NCBI GenBank assembly: GCA_012514785.1
Contig: JAAYZP010000536.1
Location: 1 to 14,879, forward strand
DNA length: 14,879 nucleotides
From: Propionibacterium sp.
Lineage (GTDB): Bacteria > Actinomycetota > Actinomycetes > Propionibacteriales > Propionibacteriaceae
Reading direction: 5' to 3'
This document shows, piece by piece, positions 6,343-13,901 of this stretch. Every line of letters begins with the position of its first letter. The first letter of the stretch is position 1. Below the pieces are notes generated by a model, which worked only from the letters and a program-made list of their open reading frames with translations, did not search any database and was not told where the DNA came from. Made by a program: the position numbers and the translations under genes.

Positions 6343-7227
6343 ATGCAAGCACCCAGCAGTATCGCCGTCATCGGCGCCGGCCGGATGGGCGGGCCGATCG
6401 CCCGCAACCTCGCCGTCGGTCACGACGTCACCGCCTACGATCCCGACCCCGCCGCGATGCAGGCCTGCGCCGCAGCCGGGGTGAGCCCCGCGGATTCGGC
6501 GACGGAGGCCGCCCGGGGCGTCGACCTCGTCATCACCAGCCTGCCCCTGCCCGAACACGTCACGGCCGCCGTCGACGAGATCCTCCACGTCCTCGCGCCC
6601 GGCACGATCGTGATGGACGTCTCGACGATCGACCCCGCCACCGCCGCCACGCTCGAGGCGAGGCTCGAGGAAGCCGGGCACCACTTCGTCGCCTGCCCGC
6701 TCGGCAAGGGCCCGGCGCAGGCCGAGACCGGCGACTCGCCGCTGTTCATCGGCGGCAAGGACGAGCCGATCGACGCGCTCGACGCCGTATTCGCGGCCAT
6801 CGGCGCCGAGCGTTACCTCCTCGGCGGGGTGGAGGCCTCCACCATGTTCAAGCTCGTCTCCAACCTCATCGGCATGACCAACCTCGCCGTCCTCGCCGAG
6901 GGCTACAACCTCTGCCGCCGCGCCGGCGTCCCCGACGACGCCTTCACCGCCGCGCTCGCCGACACCGGCGGCTGGTCCTATCAGGCCGAGCTCCGCCTGC
7001 CGTGGATGATCGACGGCGACTTCGAGCCCCGCTTCGCCGCGGGCCTCGGCCTGAAGGATCTCCGGCTGGCCGTCGACGTCGCGAGCCGCTGGGGCATGCC
7101 CGCCCCGGTGGGCGCGATGGGCATGAGCCAGCTCGCGAGCGCCGTCGCGCACGGCCACGGCGACCTCGACGTGAACGCCATCCTCCGCGTGCTCGCCCCC
7201 GGATCGGAGGTGGACGCAGATGAGTGA
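6343..7227 (+). CDS. Beta-hydroxyacid dehydrogenase, probable sulfolactaldehyde reductase (YihU-like)
   Basis: A 294-residue member of the 3-hydroxyisobutyrate dehydrogenase family. The Rossmann motif is VIGAGRMGGPIARNL (residues 9-23), the substrate loop ACPLGKGPAQAETG spans 117-130, the catalytic lysine is K170 in FKLVSN (with N174), and K238 lies in LGLKDLRLA. In sulfo-EMP pathways the family member YihU reduces sulfolactaldehyde to DHPS with NADH, and gene context supports the same job here. YihU has an arginine in the loop (PVGRTSANA) that contacts the sulfonate; this protein has K122 there, so the call rests partly on neighbours. Tartronate semialdehyde or 3-hydroxyisobutyrate activity is the alternative. 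AAGGAA (6331-6336) fixes the ATG. The stop overlaps the kinase start by 8 bases, implying coupling. Confidence 0.75.
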   Translation: MQAPSSIAVIGAGRMGGPIARNLAVGHDVTAYDPDPAAMQACAAAGVSPADSATEAARGVDLVITSLPLPEHVTAAVDEILHVLAPGTIVMDVSTIDPATAATLEARLEEAGHHFVACPLGKGPAQAETGDSPLFIGGKDEPIDALDAVFAAIGAERYLLGGVEASTMFKLVSNLIGMTNLAVLAEGYNLCRRAGVPDDAFTAALADTGGWSYQAELRLPWMIDGDFEPRFAAGLGLKDLRLAVDVASRWGMPAPVGAMGMSQLASAVAHGHGDLDVNAILRVLAPGSEVDADE

Positions 7228-8416
7228 GCGCATCGCCATCCTCACCGCCGGAGGGTTCGCGCCCTGCCTCTCCGCGTCCCTCGGCGGCCTCATCCGCCAC
7301 TACACCGCCGTCGCGCCCGAGCGCGAAATCATCGGTTACCGGCACGGCTACGAAGGGCTGCTGAGCGGGGACTTCCTCGTCGTGGGCGACGAAGAGCGCC
7401 GCGACGCCGACGCCCTCGACCTGCTCGGCGGCTCGCCGCTGGGCAACTCGCGGGTCAAGCTCACCAACGCCGAAGACCTCCGCCGCCGCGGGCTGATCGG
7501 GGCCGACGACGAACCGCTCGCCCGCGCCGCCGCCCGCCTCGTCGAGGACGGCGTCTCCATCCTCCACACGATCGGCGGTGACGACACCAACACCACGGCC
7601 GCCGACCTGGCCCGCTACCTCGCCGCCAACGACTACCGGCTCACGGTGGTGGGGCTGCCCAAGACGATCGACAACGACGTCGTGCCGATCGCCCAGACCC
7701 TCGGCGCCGACACCGCGGCAGACCAAGGGGCGCTGTTCGCGAGGAACATCGTCGCCGAGCACAACTTCATGCCCCGCATGCTCATCGTGCACGAGGTCAT
7801 GGGCCGGGGCTCCGGCTGGCTCACCGCGGAGACCGCGCGACGCTACCGGGCGTGGCTCGACGAGCAGCGTTGGGTGCCGGGCCTCGGGCTCACCCGCGAG
7901 GCGTGGGAGGTCCATGCCGTCTACGTGCCGGAGGCGCCCATCGACCTCGACGCCGAGGCCGAGCGGCTGCGTCGCGTGATGGACGAGACCGGCTGCGTGA
8001 CGATCTTCCTCTCCGAGGGTGCGGGCCAGCACGAGATCATCCCGGAGCTCGAGGCCGACGGCGTCACACTCCCGCGCGACGCGTTCGGCCACGTGCTGCT
8101 CGATGCCGTGAACCCCGGCCAGTGGTTCGGCGAACGGTTCGCCGAGCGCATCGGGGCCGGCCGCGTGATGGTGCAGAAGTCCGGCTTCTTCGCGCGCTCC
8201 GCCGCCGCCAACGACGCCGACCTCCGCCTCATCGACGACACCTGCCGGCTCGCGGCGCACCACGGACTGGCCGGGGAGTCCGGCGTCGTCGGCCGCGACG
8301 AGGAACGCTCGGGCGAGCTCGGGCTCATCGACTTCGAACGCATCGCCGGCGGCAAGCCGTTCGACGTCTCCGCGAGCTGGTTCCGGGCCATGCTCCGGGC
8401 TATTGGGCAGGGCTGA
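7220..8416 (+). CDS. PfkA-family kinase with pyrophosphate-type signatures, probable 6-deoxy-6-sulfofructose kinase
   Basis: A 398-residue phosphofructokinase (PfkA superfamily, not PfkB). It begins with the nucleotide-site motif ILTAGGFAPC (residues 7-16), then GGDDT (119-123), PKTIDND (147-153, catalytic D151) and MGRGSGWL (194-201). ATP-dependent enzymes normally have GGDGS and a glycine before TIDND; aspartate (D122) and lysine (K148) at these places are the classical marks of pyrophosphate-dependent PFKs, so PPi may be the phosphoryl donor. In this locus the expected substrate is 6-deoxy-6-sulfofructose, giving the 1-phosphate for the downstream aldolase; E. coli uses the unrelated PfkB-type YihV. 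Ordinary fructose-6-phosphate activity cannot be excluded, but the placement in a sulfosugar operon argues against a housekeeping role. The start overlaps the dehydrogenase stop by 8 bases. It is the last gene of its unit. Confidence 0.8.
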   Translation: MSERIAILTAGGFAPCLSASLGGLIRHYTAVAPEREIIGYRHGYEGLLSGDFLVVGDEERRDADALDLLGGSPLGNSRVKLTNAEDLRRRGLIGADDEPLARAAARLVEDGVSILHTIGGDDTNTTAADLARYLAANDYRLTVVGLPKTIDNDVVPIAQTLGADTAADQGALFARNIVAEHNFMPRMLIVHEVMGRGSGWLTAETARRYRAWLDEQRWVPGLGLTREAWEVHAVYVPEAPIDLDAEAERLRRVMDETGCVTIFLSEGAGQHEIIPELEADGVTLPRDAFGHVLLDAVNPGQWFGERFAERIGAGRVMVQKSGFFARSAAANDADLRLIDDTCRLAAHHGLAGESGVVGRDEERSGELGLIDFERIAGGKPFDVSASWFRAMLRAIGQG

Positions 8417-8470
8417 TTCGGAAGAGTCGGTGGAAACTTTGACAAGACTGTAGCTATCTAGACATCAAGT

Positions 8471-8486
8471 TGTTACTATTCCAACA
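8471..8486 (+). promoter_or_regulatory. Candidate promoter and degenerate operator before the aldolase operon
   Basis: TGTTACTATTCCAACA keeps the outer arms of the palindrome at 5550-5565 (TGTT at one end, CAACA at the other, same 16-bp span) and contains TACTAT (8474-8479), a good -10 box that would start transcription near 8486. A second, weaker TGT...ACA element lies at 8449-8464, 22 bp away. TTGACA at 8439-8444 is a perfect -35 hexamer but lies 29 bp from TACTAT, so the exact promoter is uncertain. GAGGAG (8501-8506) is the ribosome-binding site for the ATG at 8513. Confidence 0.45.
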
Positions 8487-8512
8487 TCATTTCGCACAAC
8501 GAGGAGCGTTCC

Positions 8513-9403
8513 ATGGCCAATGAGGGCAGCAGCTTGACCACACTGAAGCGTCCGTCCGGCGGATTCGCCATGCTGGCGGTGGACCAGCGGGAGGCGCTGC
8601 GGGCGATGATGAGCGAGGCCGCCGGGGGTGCCAGCATCTCCGACGCCCAGGTGGTCGACTTCAAGCTCACGGCTGCGAAGGCGCTCACGCCGCACGCCTC
8701 CGCCGTCCTCATCGACCAGCAGTTCGCGCTCGAAGCGGCCGTCGAGCAGGGCGTCGTCGACGACTCCTGCGCGCTCATCGCCTCCGGCGACCTGTTCATC
8801 CCGGAGCACGGGGAGCTCGTCGGCGAGGTGGAGATCGACCCGGACATCCCGCCCGCGAAAGCCAAGGAACTGGGCGCGGTGGCGCAGAAGCTGCTCGTGA
8901 TCTGGCGCGCCGACCAGCCGGCCGAGGGCCGCATCGACCTCGTCGAGCGCTTCGTCGCCGGCTGCAAGGAGGCGGGCATCGTCGCGATCATCGAGCCGGT
9001 CTGCAAGAAGCCGGTCGACCCCGCGACGCAGTGGGACCACGACGAGAGCATCGTCGAGGCCGCCCGCGAGCTCGGCTCGCTGGGCGCGGACCTCTACAAG
9101 GGGGAGGTGCCCACGCAGGGCAAGGGCACCGACGACGAGATGCGCGCCTACTACCGCCGCATCAACGACGCCGTCGCCTCCGAGTGGGTCGTGCTCTCCT
9201 CCGGCGTGCCCGAGGACAAGTTCGCCCACGCCGTCGAACTCGCCATCGAGGAAGGCGGCTCCGGATTCCTCGCCGGGCGCGCCGTCTGGGCCTCCTGCCT
9301 CACCGCCGCCGACGTCGACCACTGCCTGCAGACCGCCGCCGTCGACCGCCTCACACACCTCGGCGAGGTCGTCGACGCCGCCATGGCGAGGAGGCAGCCG
9401 TGA
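8513..9403 (+). CDS. 6-deoxy-6-sulfofructose-1-phosphate aldolase (YihT-like, class I)
   Basis: A 296-residue class I (Schiff-base) aldolase that closely resembles E. coli YihT along its whole length as I recall that sequence. Shared blocks include SGGFAMLAVDQREALR (residues 15-30), the ASAVLIDQQFALEAAVEQ region (62-79), KLLVIWR (126-132), IIEPV (159-163), GADLYKGEVP (191-200, Schiff-base lysine K196), WVVLSSGV (225-232) and GFLAGRAVW (251-259). The reaction splits sulfofructose-1-phosphate into DHAP and sulfolactaldehyde in the cytoplasm. Tagatose-1,6-bisphosphate aldolase (LacD) is the nearest alternative, but the N-terminal blocks fit YihT better. It opens the second transcription unit behind an operator-like site, and its stop overlaps the isomerase start by 4 bases (GTGA). 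This gene anchors the interpretation of the whole locus. Confidence 0.87.
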   Translation: MANEGSSLTTLKRPSGGFAMLAVDQREALRAMMSEAAGGASISDAQVVDFKLTAAKALTPHASAVLIDQQFALEAAVEQGVVDDSCALIASGDLFIPEHGELVGEVEIDPDIPPAKAKELGAVAQKLLVIWRADQPAEGRIDLVERFVAGCKEAGIVAIIEPVCKKPVDPATQWDHDESIVEAARELGSLGADLYKGEVPTQGKGTDDEMRAYYRRINDAVASEWVVLSSGVPEDKFAHAVELAIEEGGSGFLAGRAVWASCLTAADVDHCLQTAAVDRLTHLGEVVDAAMARRQP

Positions 9404-10788
9404 AGGTGCTCATGATCCCGACGGCGCGCGCCACGTTCGCCGTCGACGTCGCGAAACAGCGCGCCGCCGAGGCGCGCGCCCTGCTGGAGGAGCTCGGGGC
9501 CGAGGTCGTCGGGCCCGAGGAGCTCGTCATGACCGACGACGACGTCGCCGCTGCCGAGCACTTCGTCGCTGAGCCGCACGACGTGATCGTGCACGTCCAC
9601 GCCAGCTTCTGCGACGCCGGCCCCGCGATGCGCCTCTACGAGGACGTCACGGAGCCGATCGTCACCTGGTCCTTCCGTGAGCCGGGGCCGGTGGGGGACC
9701 GGCTCTGGCTCAACTCGCTGTGCGGCTCCAACCTCATCGGGCACGCACTCGTGCGCGACGGCAAGGCCGTCCGTCTCGTCTACGGCGACCCGCACGAGCC
9801 GGCCGTGCGCGAGGCGCTGGCCGGCGTCGTCGCGGGCCGCCTGCCCGAGGCGCCGAAGCTGCCCGGCAGCGACGGCGAGGTCGACGTCGCGTCCGCCACC
9901 TCGGCGCTGATCAAGCTCGCTTCGCAGTCGATCGGCATTATCGGCGAGGCGCCGAAGGGCTTCACGCCCAGCCAGTTCGACGCCGCGCTCGTCAAGCAGC
10001 TCTTCGGCCTGGACGTCGTCACCCTCGAGCTCGACGCGCTCATGGACGACATCGAGGCCGTGCCGGAGGACCGCCGTCGCGCCGAGCTCGACGATGCGCT
10101 CACCTGGCAGCCCAGCCTCACCGATTCCGGTGCCGACAACCTCGGCGAGTTCGCCGCGGTCACCACCAGCCTGCGCGATTGGCAGCGGGAGACCGGGGTG
10201 GCGGCGCTCGCACTCGAGTGCTGGCCCGGGCTGCCCACCAAACTTCGCGTCTGCCCGTGCAGCTCCATGTCGCGGCTCGCCGACGAGGACATCGCCACCC
10301 AGTGTGAGCGCGACGTCTACGGCGCCGTCACGATGCTGCTCCTGCAGGCGCTCGGGTCCGGGACCACCTACCTGGTGGACACCGTCGACCTCGACCAGGA
10401 GAAGAACCTGGTGCGGTTCTGGCACTGCGGTGCCGCCGCCACCAAGCTTGCTGCCGACGACGGCACGCAAGGACTGCACTGCAACCGCAAGATCGGCGTG
10501 GCGGGCAACTTCCCGCTGAAGCCGGGACGCGTGATCGCGGTGCGGCTCACGGAGGATCCGGGGACCACCGGTCTCAGGATGCTCATCGCCAGCGGGGAGG
10601 CGATCCCAGCGCCGAACCGCTTCCAAGGAAACACCGCCGACGTCGTCATGGACACCGACGCGGAGAACTTCGTGACCAGCCTGGTCACGGGGGGTTTCCC
10701 CCACCACACCGTGCTGGCCTGGGCGGACGTGCGCCCGGGGCTGCGGGCCGTGGCACAGCAACTGGGCATCCCTGTCGTGGAATTCTGA
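9400..10788 (+). CDS. L-fucose/L-arabinose isomerase-fold sugar isomerase, probable sulfoquinovose isomerase
   Basis: A 462-residue ketol isomerase of the fucose/arabinose isomerase fold. After the N-terminal Rossmann-like domains, the C-terminal part shows ALECWPGLP (residues 271-279, E273), VCPCSSMSRLADEDI (284-298), QCERDVYGAVTMLLLQAL (301-318, E303 and D305), FWHCGAA (340-346) and GFPHHT (432-437). These match the metal-binding glutamate/aspartate and the late histidine pattern of the family. In this operon it should interconvert sulfoquinovose and 6-deoxy-6-sulfofructose, the step done in E. coli by the structurally unrelated YihS; no other isomerase is visible. The start is GTG at 9400, with GAGGAGG (9388-9394) 5 bases upstream inside the aldolase gene. 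A different aldose substrate remains possible. Confidence 0.78.
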   Translation: MKVLMIPTARATFAVDVAKQRAAEARALLEELGAEVVGPEELVMTDDDVAAAEHFVAEPHDVIVHVHASFCDAGPAMRLYEDVTEPIVTWSFREPGPVGDRLWLNSLCGSNLIGHALVRDGKAVRLVYGDPHEPAVREALAGVVAGRLPEAPKLPGSDGEVDVASATSALIKLASQSIGIIGEAPKGFTPSQFDAALVKQLFGLDVVTLELDALMDDIEAVPEDRRRAELDDALTWQPSLTDSGADNLGEFAAVTTSLRDWQRETGVAALALECWPGLPTKLRVCPCSSMSRLADEDIATQCERDVYGAVTMLLLQALGSGTTYLVDTVDLDQEKNLVRFWHCGAAATKLAADDGTQGLHCNRKIGVAGNFPLKPGRVIAVRLTEDPGTTGLRMLIASGEAIPAPNRFQGNTADVVMDTDAENFVTSLVTGGFPHHTVLAWADVRPGLRAVAQQLGIPVVEF

Positions 10789-10808
10789 CTAGGTCAAAGG
10801 AGACTCAC

Positions 10809-12155
10809 ATGGCTCTCAACAACGCATTTACCCGACGCCGCATCCTGCAGCTCGCGGGCGTCGGCGTCGCGGGCACCACACTCGCGGCCTGCGCCGGCCC
10901 CGGCGCGAGCAACGGCGGCGACGGCGACGGTAACGGCAACGGCGGCGACGGCGGCAACGGGGGAGAGGAGCCCGGCTCGGGCAGCCTGGACCCCAGCCTC
11001 GCGGCCGGCGCGATCTCGTTCGCGCACTGGCGCGGCGAGGACAACGAGGCGTTCGCCAAGATCATCGAACAGCTGAAGGAAACCTACCCCGACGTCGAGG
11101 TCCGCCAGGACATCACGCCGTCGAACGACTACCAGTCCAACGCGCTGGCGCAGATCCGCCAGGGCACCGTCGGTGACCTCTTCGCCTCCTTCCGGGGCGC
11201 GCAGCTCACCACGATGATCGATGCCGACCTGCTGGTCGACCTCACCGACACCGGCATCGCGGACAAGTACGAGGCGAGCCTCGTCAGCGAGGGCCTCGTC
11301 GACGGCAAGACCCTCGCGCTGCCCTACCAGCTCGTGTTCAACCAGCCGATCACCAACGAGGAGATCCTGGAGCAGGCCGGCGCCTCCGAGCTGCCGGAGG
11401 ACTGGGACTCGTACCTGTCGCTGCTCGACTCGATCCAGGGCCTCGGCATCACGCCGATCGCGTGGCCCGGCGGCGAGATGGGCAACGCCGGCCAGCTGTT
11501 CAACTGCATGATCATGAACCTCGGACCCTCCGACGACATGTGCGCGCGGATCGAGGCCGGCGACCTCAAGGTGACCGACGACTGGTTCCTCGAGATGCTG
11601 CGCCACTACCAGGAGCTCATCCCGTACTTCCAGCAGAACGCCACCGGCACGGCCGTCGAGCCGGCGCAGCAGATGTTCGCCTCCGGGGACGCGGCCATGC
11701 TCGCCACGGGCTCCTACCACATCGCCTCCACCAGGGCGCTGGGCGCGACGTTCCCGATCGGTATGCTCGCGCCGGTCACCGCTGCAGCGGGCGAGGCGAA
11801 GTACGTCGGCGTCCACAATGCGACGTTCGCGCTCGGCGTCAGCAGCGTCTCGGAGAACCCGGACACCGCGTTCGCGCTGCTCGATTTCCTCTCCGACCCG
11901 GCGATCGCCGGCCAGTACGGCGACGACACCGCCCAGTTCGTGACGGTCAAGGACGTCGAATACACCAACGAGGACCTCAGCCACACGAGCGACTGGGTGC
12001 AGAAGGAGACGCTGCTCGCGCCGCGCTTCCAGTTCAACAACCTCGACATCCGCAACGCGGCCGAGGGGGCCTGCATCGAGGTCGTCGGCGGCAAGTCGCC
12101 GGAGCAGGCGGCCGAGGACGCGCAGCAGATCATCGACCAGCAGATCGGGAACTGA
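10809..12155 (+). CDS. ABC sugar-binding lipoprotein (family 1), probable sulfoquinovose/SQ-glycoside receptor
   Basis: A 448-residue extracellular solute-binding protein of the maltose-binding (family 1) type, delivering a sugar to the permeases encoded next. The N-terminus holds a twin-arginine motif TRRRILQ (residues 8-14), a hydrophobic stretch, and the lipobox LAAC (25-28), so it is likely exported folded by Tat and anchored by lipidated Cys28. A low-complexity Gly/Asp/Asn linker (about 34-52) tethers the binding domain. That domain starts near residue 68 (AISFAHWRGEDNEAF) and continues through typical blocks such as LALPYQLVFNQPITNEEI (about 164-181). AAAGGAGA before the ATG is a strong ribosome-binding site; the gene starts 20 bases after the isomerase. 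Location in the sulfosugar operon suggests sulfoquinovose or its glycerol glycoside as ligand; specificity is inferred from context only. Confidence 0.87.
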   Translation: MALNNAFTRRRILQLAGVGVAGTTLAACAGPGASNGGDGDGNGNGGDGGNGGEEPGSGSLDPSLAAGAISFAHWRGEDNEAFAKIIEQLKETYPDVEVRQDITPSNDYQSNALAQIRQGTVGDLFASFRGAQLTTMIDADLLVDLTDTGIADKYEASLVSEGLVDGKTLALPYQLVFNQPITNEEILEQAGASELPEDWDSYLSLLDSIQGLGITPIAWPGGEMGNAGQLFNCMIMNLGPSDDMCARIEAGDLKVTDDWFLEMLRHYQELIPYFQQNATGTAVEPAQQMFASGDAAMLATGSYHIASTRALGATFPIGMLAPVTAAAGEAKYVGVHNATFALGVSSVSENPDTAFALLDFLSDPAIAGQYGDDTAQFVTVKDVEYTNEDLSHTSDWVQKETLLAPRFQFNNLDIRNAAEGACIEVVGGKSPEQAAEDAQQIIDQQIGN

Positions 12156-12163
12156 CGGCGGCC

Positions 12164-13078
12164 ATGGCGGGGATGACGAAGACGAAACGGCGCGCGCGCA
12201 GGGCGTACCGGAAGGAGCGGCTCGTCCTGCTGGCCTTCACCGTGCCCGCGCTCGCGCTCTACATCTCCTTCTTCATCATCCCCGCACTGCAGTCGCTGCA
12301 GTACTCGCTCACCAACTGGAACGGCTACTCGGCGACGTTCGACTGGGTGGGGCTGGACAACTTCACCCGGGCGCTCACCAACGACTCGCTGTTTACCAAC
12401 GCAGTCACGAACAACCTGAAGTTCTGGCTCATCGTCCTCGCGTTCCAGACGCTGTTCGCGCTGATGCTGGCGGTGTTCCTGTTCCGCAACTTCAAGGGTT
12501 CCGCGCTGCTGAGGGGTCTGTTCTTCTTCCCGACGATCCTCTCGTCGGTGTCGGTGGCCTACATCTGGAAGTTCATCTACGACCCGAACTACGGGCTCGG
12601 CAACGACATCCTCGGCATCTTCGGGATCTCGAGCTCGTTCCTCGGCAACGACGACACCGCGATCTACTGGATCGCCATCACCCAGGTGTGGTTCCACGCC
12701 GGCCAGATGATGACGATCTTCATCGCGGGCCTGCAGTCCGTGCCGCAGGAGATGATCGAGGCGGCCGCCGTCGACGGTGCGGGCCGGTGGCAGGTGTTCA
12801 AGAACGTCACGTGGCCGATGATCGCGCCCGCGACGTCGATCGTCATGGCGTACACCACGATCCAGTCCTTCAAGGCGTTCGACCTGATCCTGGGGCTCGC
12901 GGGCAACCCGCCCAAGAGCTCCATGGACATCATGTCCACGCGCATCTACACGACGTTCGCCAACAGCCAGTACGGGTACGCGTCGGCGCAGGCGATCCTG
13001 TTCGTCATCGTCATCGTCGCCCTCAACTTTGCCGTCAGGCGCATCGTCGGCCTGACCCAGCCGAAGACGGAGAGCTGA
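12164..13078 (+). CDS. ABC sugar transporter permease, MalF/UgpA type
   Basis: A 304-residue inner-membrane permease with about six transmembrane segments. A basic N-terminus (KTKRRARRAYRKER) precedes the first segment (about 20-42), and the coupling loop EAAAVDGAGRWQVFKNVTWP (199-218) carries the EAA-G signature that docks the ATPase. It should pair with the next gene's product to form the channel for the sugar delivered by the upstream lipoprotein. Two starts are possible, ATG 12164 and ATG 12173. I prefer 12164, because the only purine-rich stretch before 12173 abuts that codon. It starts 8 bases after the binding-protein stop and ends 3 bases before the next gene. The frame is open far upstream, but only as a shadow of the binding-protein gene. 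Confidence 0.88.
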   Translation: MAGMTKTKRRARRAYRKERLVLLAFTVPALALYISFFIIPALQSLQYSLTNWNGYSATFDWVGLDNFTRALTNDSLFTNAVTNNLKFWLIVLAFQTLFALMLAVFLFRNFKGSALLRGLFFFPTILSSVSVAYIWKFIYDPNYGLGNDILGIFGISSSFLGNDDTAIYWIAITQVWFHAGQMMTIFIAGLQSVPQEMIEAAAVDGAGRWQVFKNVTWPMIAPATSIVMAYTTIQSFKAFDLILGLAGNPPKSSMDIMSTRIYTTFANSQYGYASAQAILFVIVIVALNFAVRRIVGLTQPKTES

Positions 13079-13081
13079 GCC

Positions 13082-13897
13082 ATGGGATTCAAGATCGGCC
13101 GCGCGGGCATCCTCTTCGTCTACGCCATCATCATCATCGTCCCGATCACGGTGGTCATGCTCGGCAGCTTCAAGTCGATGGGGGAGCTGTTCGACTCGCC
13201 CTTCGGGCTGCCGGAGAGCTGGAACGCGCAGAACTATCTCGACATCATCGTCCACCACGACATGGGGCAGGCGTTCATCAACAGCGCCATCGTCACCCTC
13301 TCGTCGGTGACGCTCACCCTGCTCATCGCCTCGTGCGCCGCCTACGGCATCGCGCGGCTGAAAGGCTGGCTGTCCTGGCTGATCTTCGGCTTCCTCGTGC
13401 TCGGCATGGCGATCCCGCCGCAGGCCAACATGATCCCGCAGTACGTGCAGTTCGACCGCCTTGGTCTGCTGAACTCGCTGACCGGCCTGATCCTCATCAT
13501 GGTGGTCACCGGGCTGCCGGTGGCGACGTTCATCCTCGGCGGCTTCATGAAGACCCTGCCGAACGAGATGTTCGAGGCGGCCTCCGTCGACGGCGTGGGC
13601 CCGGTCCGCTCCTACATCAGCATCGCGATGCCGCTGTCGCTGCCGTCGATCGCGGCGACGTCGATCTTCCTGTTCGTCATCCAGTGGAACGAGCTGCTCT
13701 ACCCGCTGATGTTCATCCAGTCGCCGGACAAGCAGACCATCCCGCTCAGGCTGCTGAACTTCCAGGGCGAGTTCCTCACCAACTATCCGCTCTTGTTCAC
13801 GGGCGTCGCCATCGCGTCGATCCCGATCACCATCATCTACATCCTGCTGCAGCGCTACTTCGTCGAAGGTATGACCGCTGGGGCGGTGAAGGGATAA
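13082..13897 (+). CDS. ABC sugar transporter permease, MalG/UgpE type
   Basis: A 271-residue membrane permease, the partner of the preceding gene. It has about six transmembrane segments, the first at residues 9-28, and the coupling loop EAASVDGVGPVRSYISIAMP (165-184) with the EAA-G motif. The periplasmic stretch FDSPFGLPESWNAQNYLDI (37-55) is typical of MalG-type subunits (usually P-x-x-x-x-x-NY). It is close to usual family length. The ATG is 3 bases after the preceding stop, so translation is coupled. No ATP-binding subunit follows directly: the next gene, 4 bases later, is a glycosidase. As in many actinobacterial sugar systems, a shared MsiK-type ATPase encoded elsewhere probably energises it. 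Confidence 0.88.
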   Translation: MGFKIGRAGILFVYAIIIIVPITVVMLGSFKSMGELFDSPFGLPESWNAQNYLDIIVHHDMGQAFINSAIVTLSSVTLTLLIASCAAYGIARLKGWLSWLIFGFLVLGMAIPPQANMIPQYVQFDRLGLLNSLTGLILIMVVTGLPVATFILGGFMKTLPNEMFEAASVDGVGPVRSYISIAMPLSLPSIAATSIFLFVIQWNELLYPLMFIQSPDKQTIPLRLLNFQGEFLTNYPLLFTGVAIASIPITIIYILLQRYFVEGMTAGAVKG

Positions 13898-13901
13898 GTC
13901 C

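Noticed and set aside
5513..6352. Minus-strand open frame opposite the TSUP gene
   Set aside because: The product is rich in His, Asp, Glu and Gly with no recognisable fold, typical antisense shadow of a membrane-protein gene in GC-rich DNA.
10786..10796. TGAC-TAG-GTCA inverted repeat before the binding-protein gene, reminiscent of the unit operators
   Set aside because: It includes the isomerase stop codon, has a 3-bp spacer unlike the 16-bp palindrome, and lies within a 20-base gap of a continuous operon; resemblance is probably chance.
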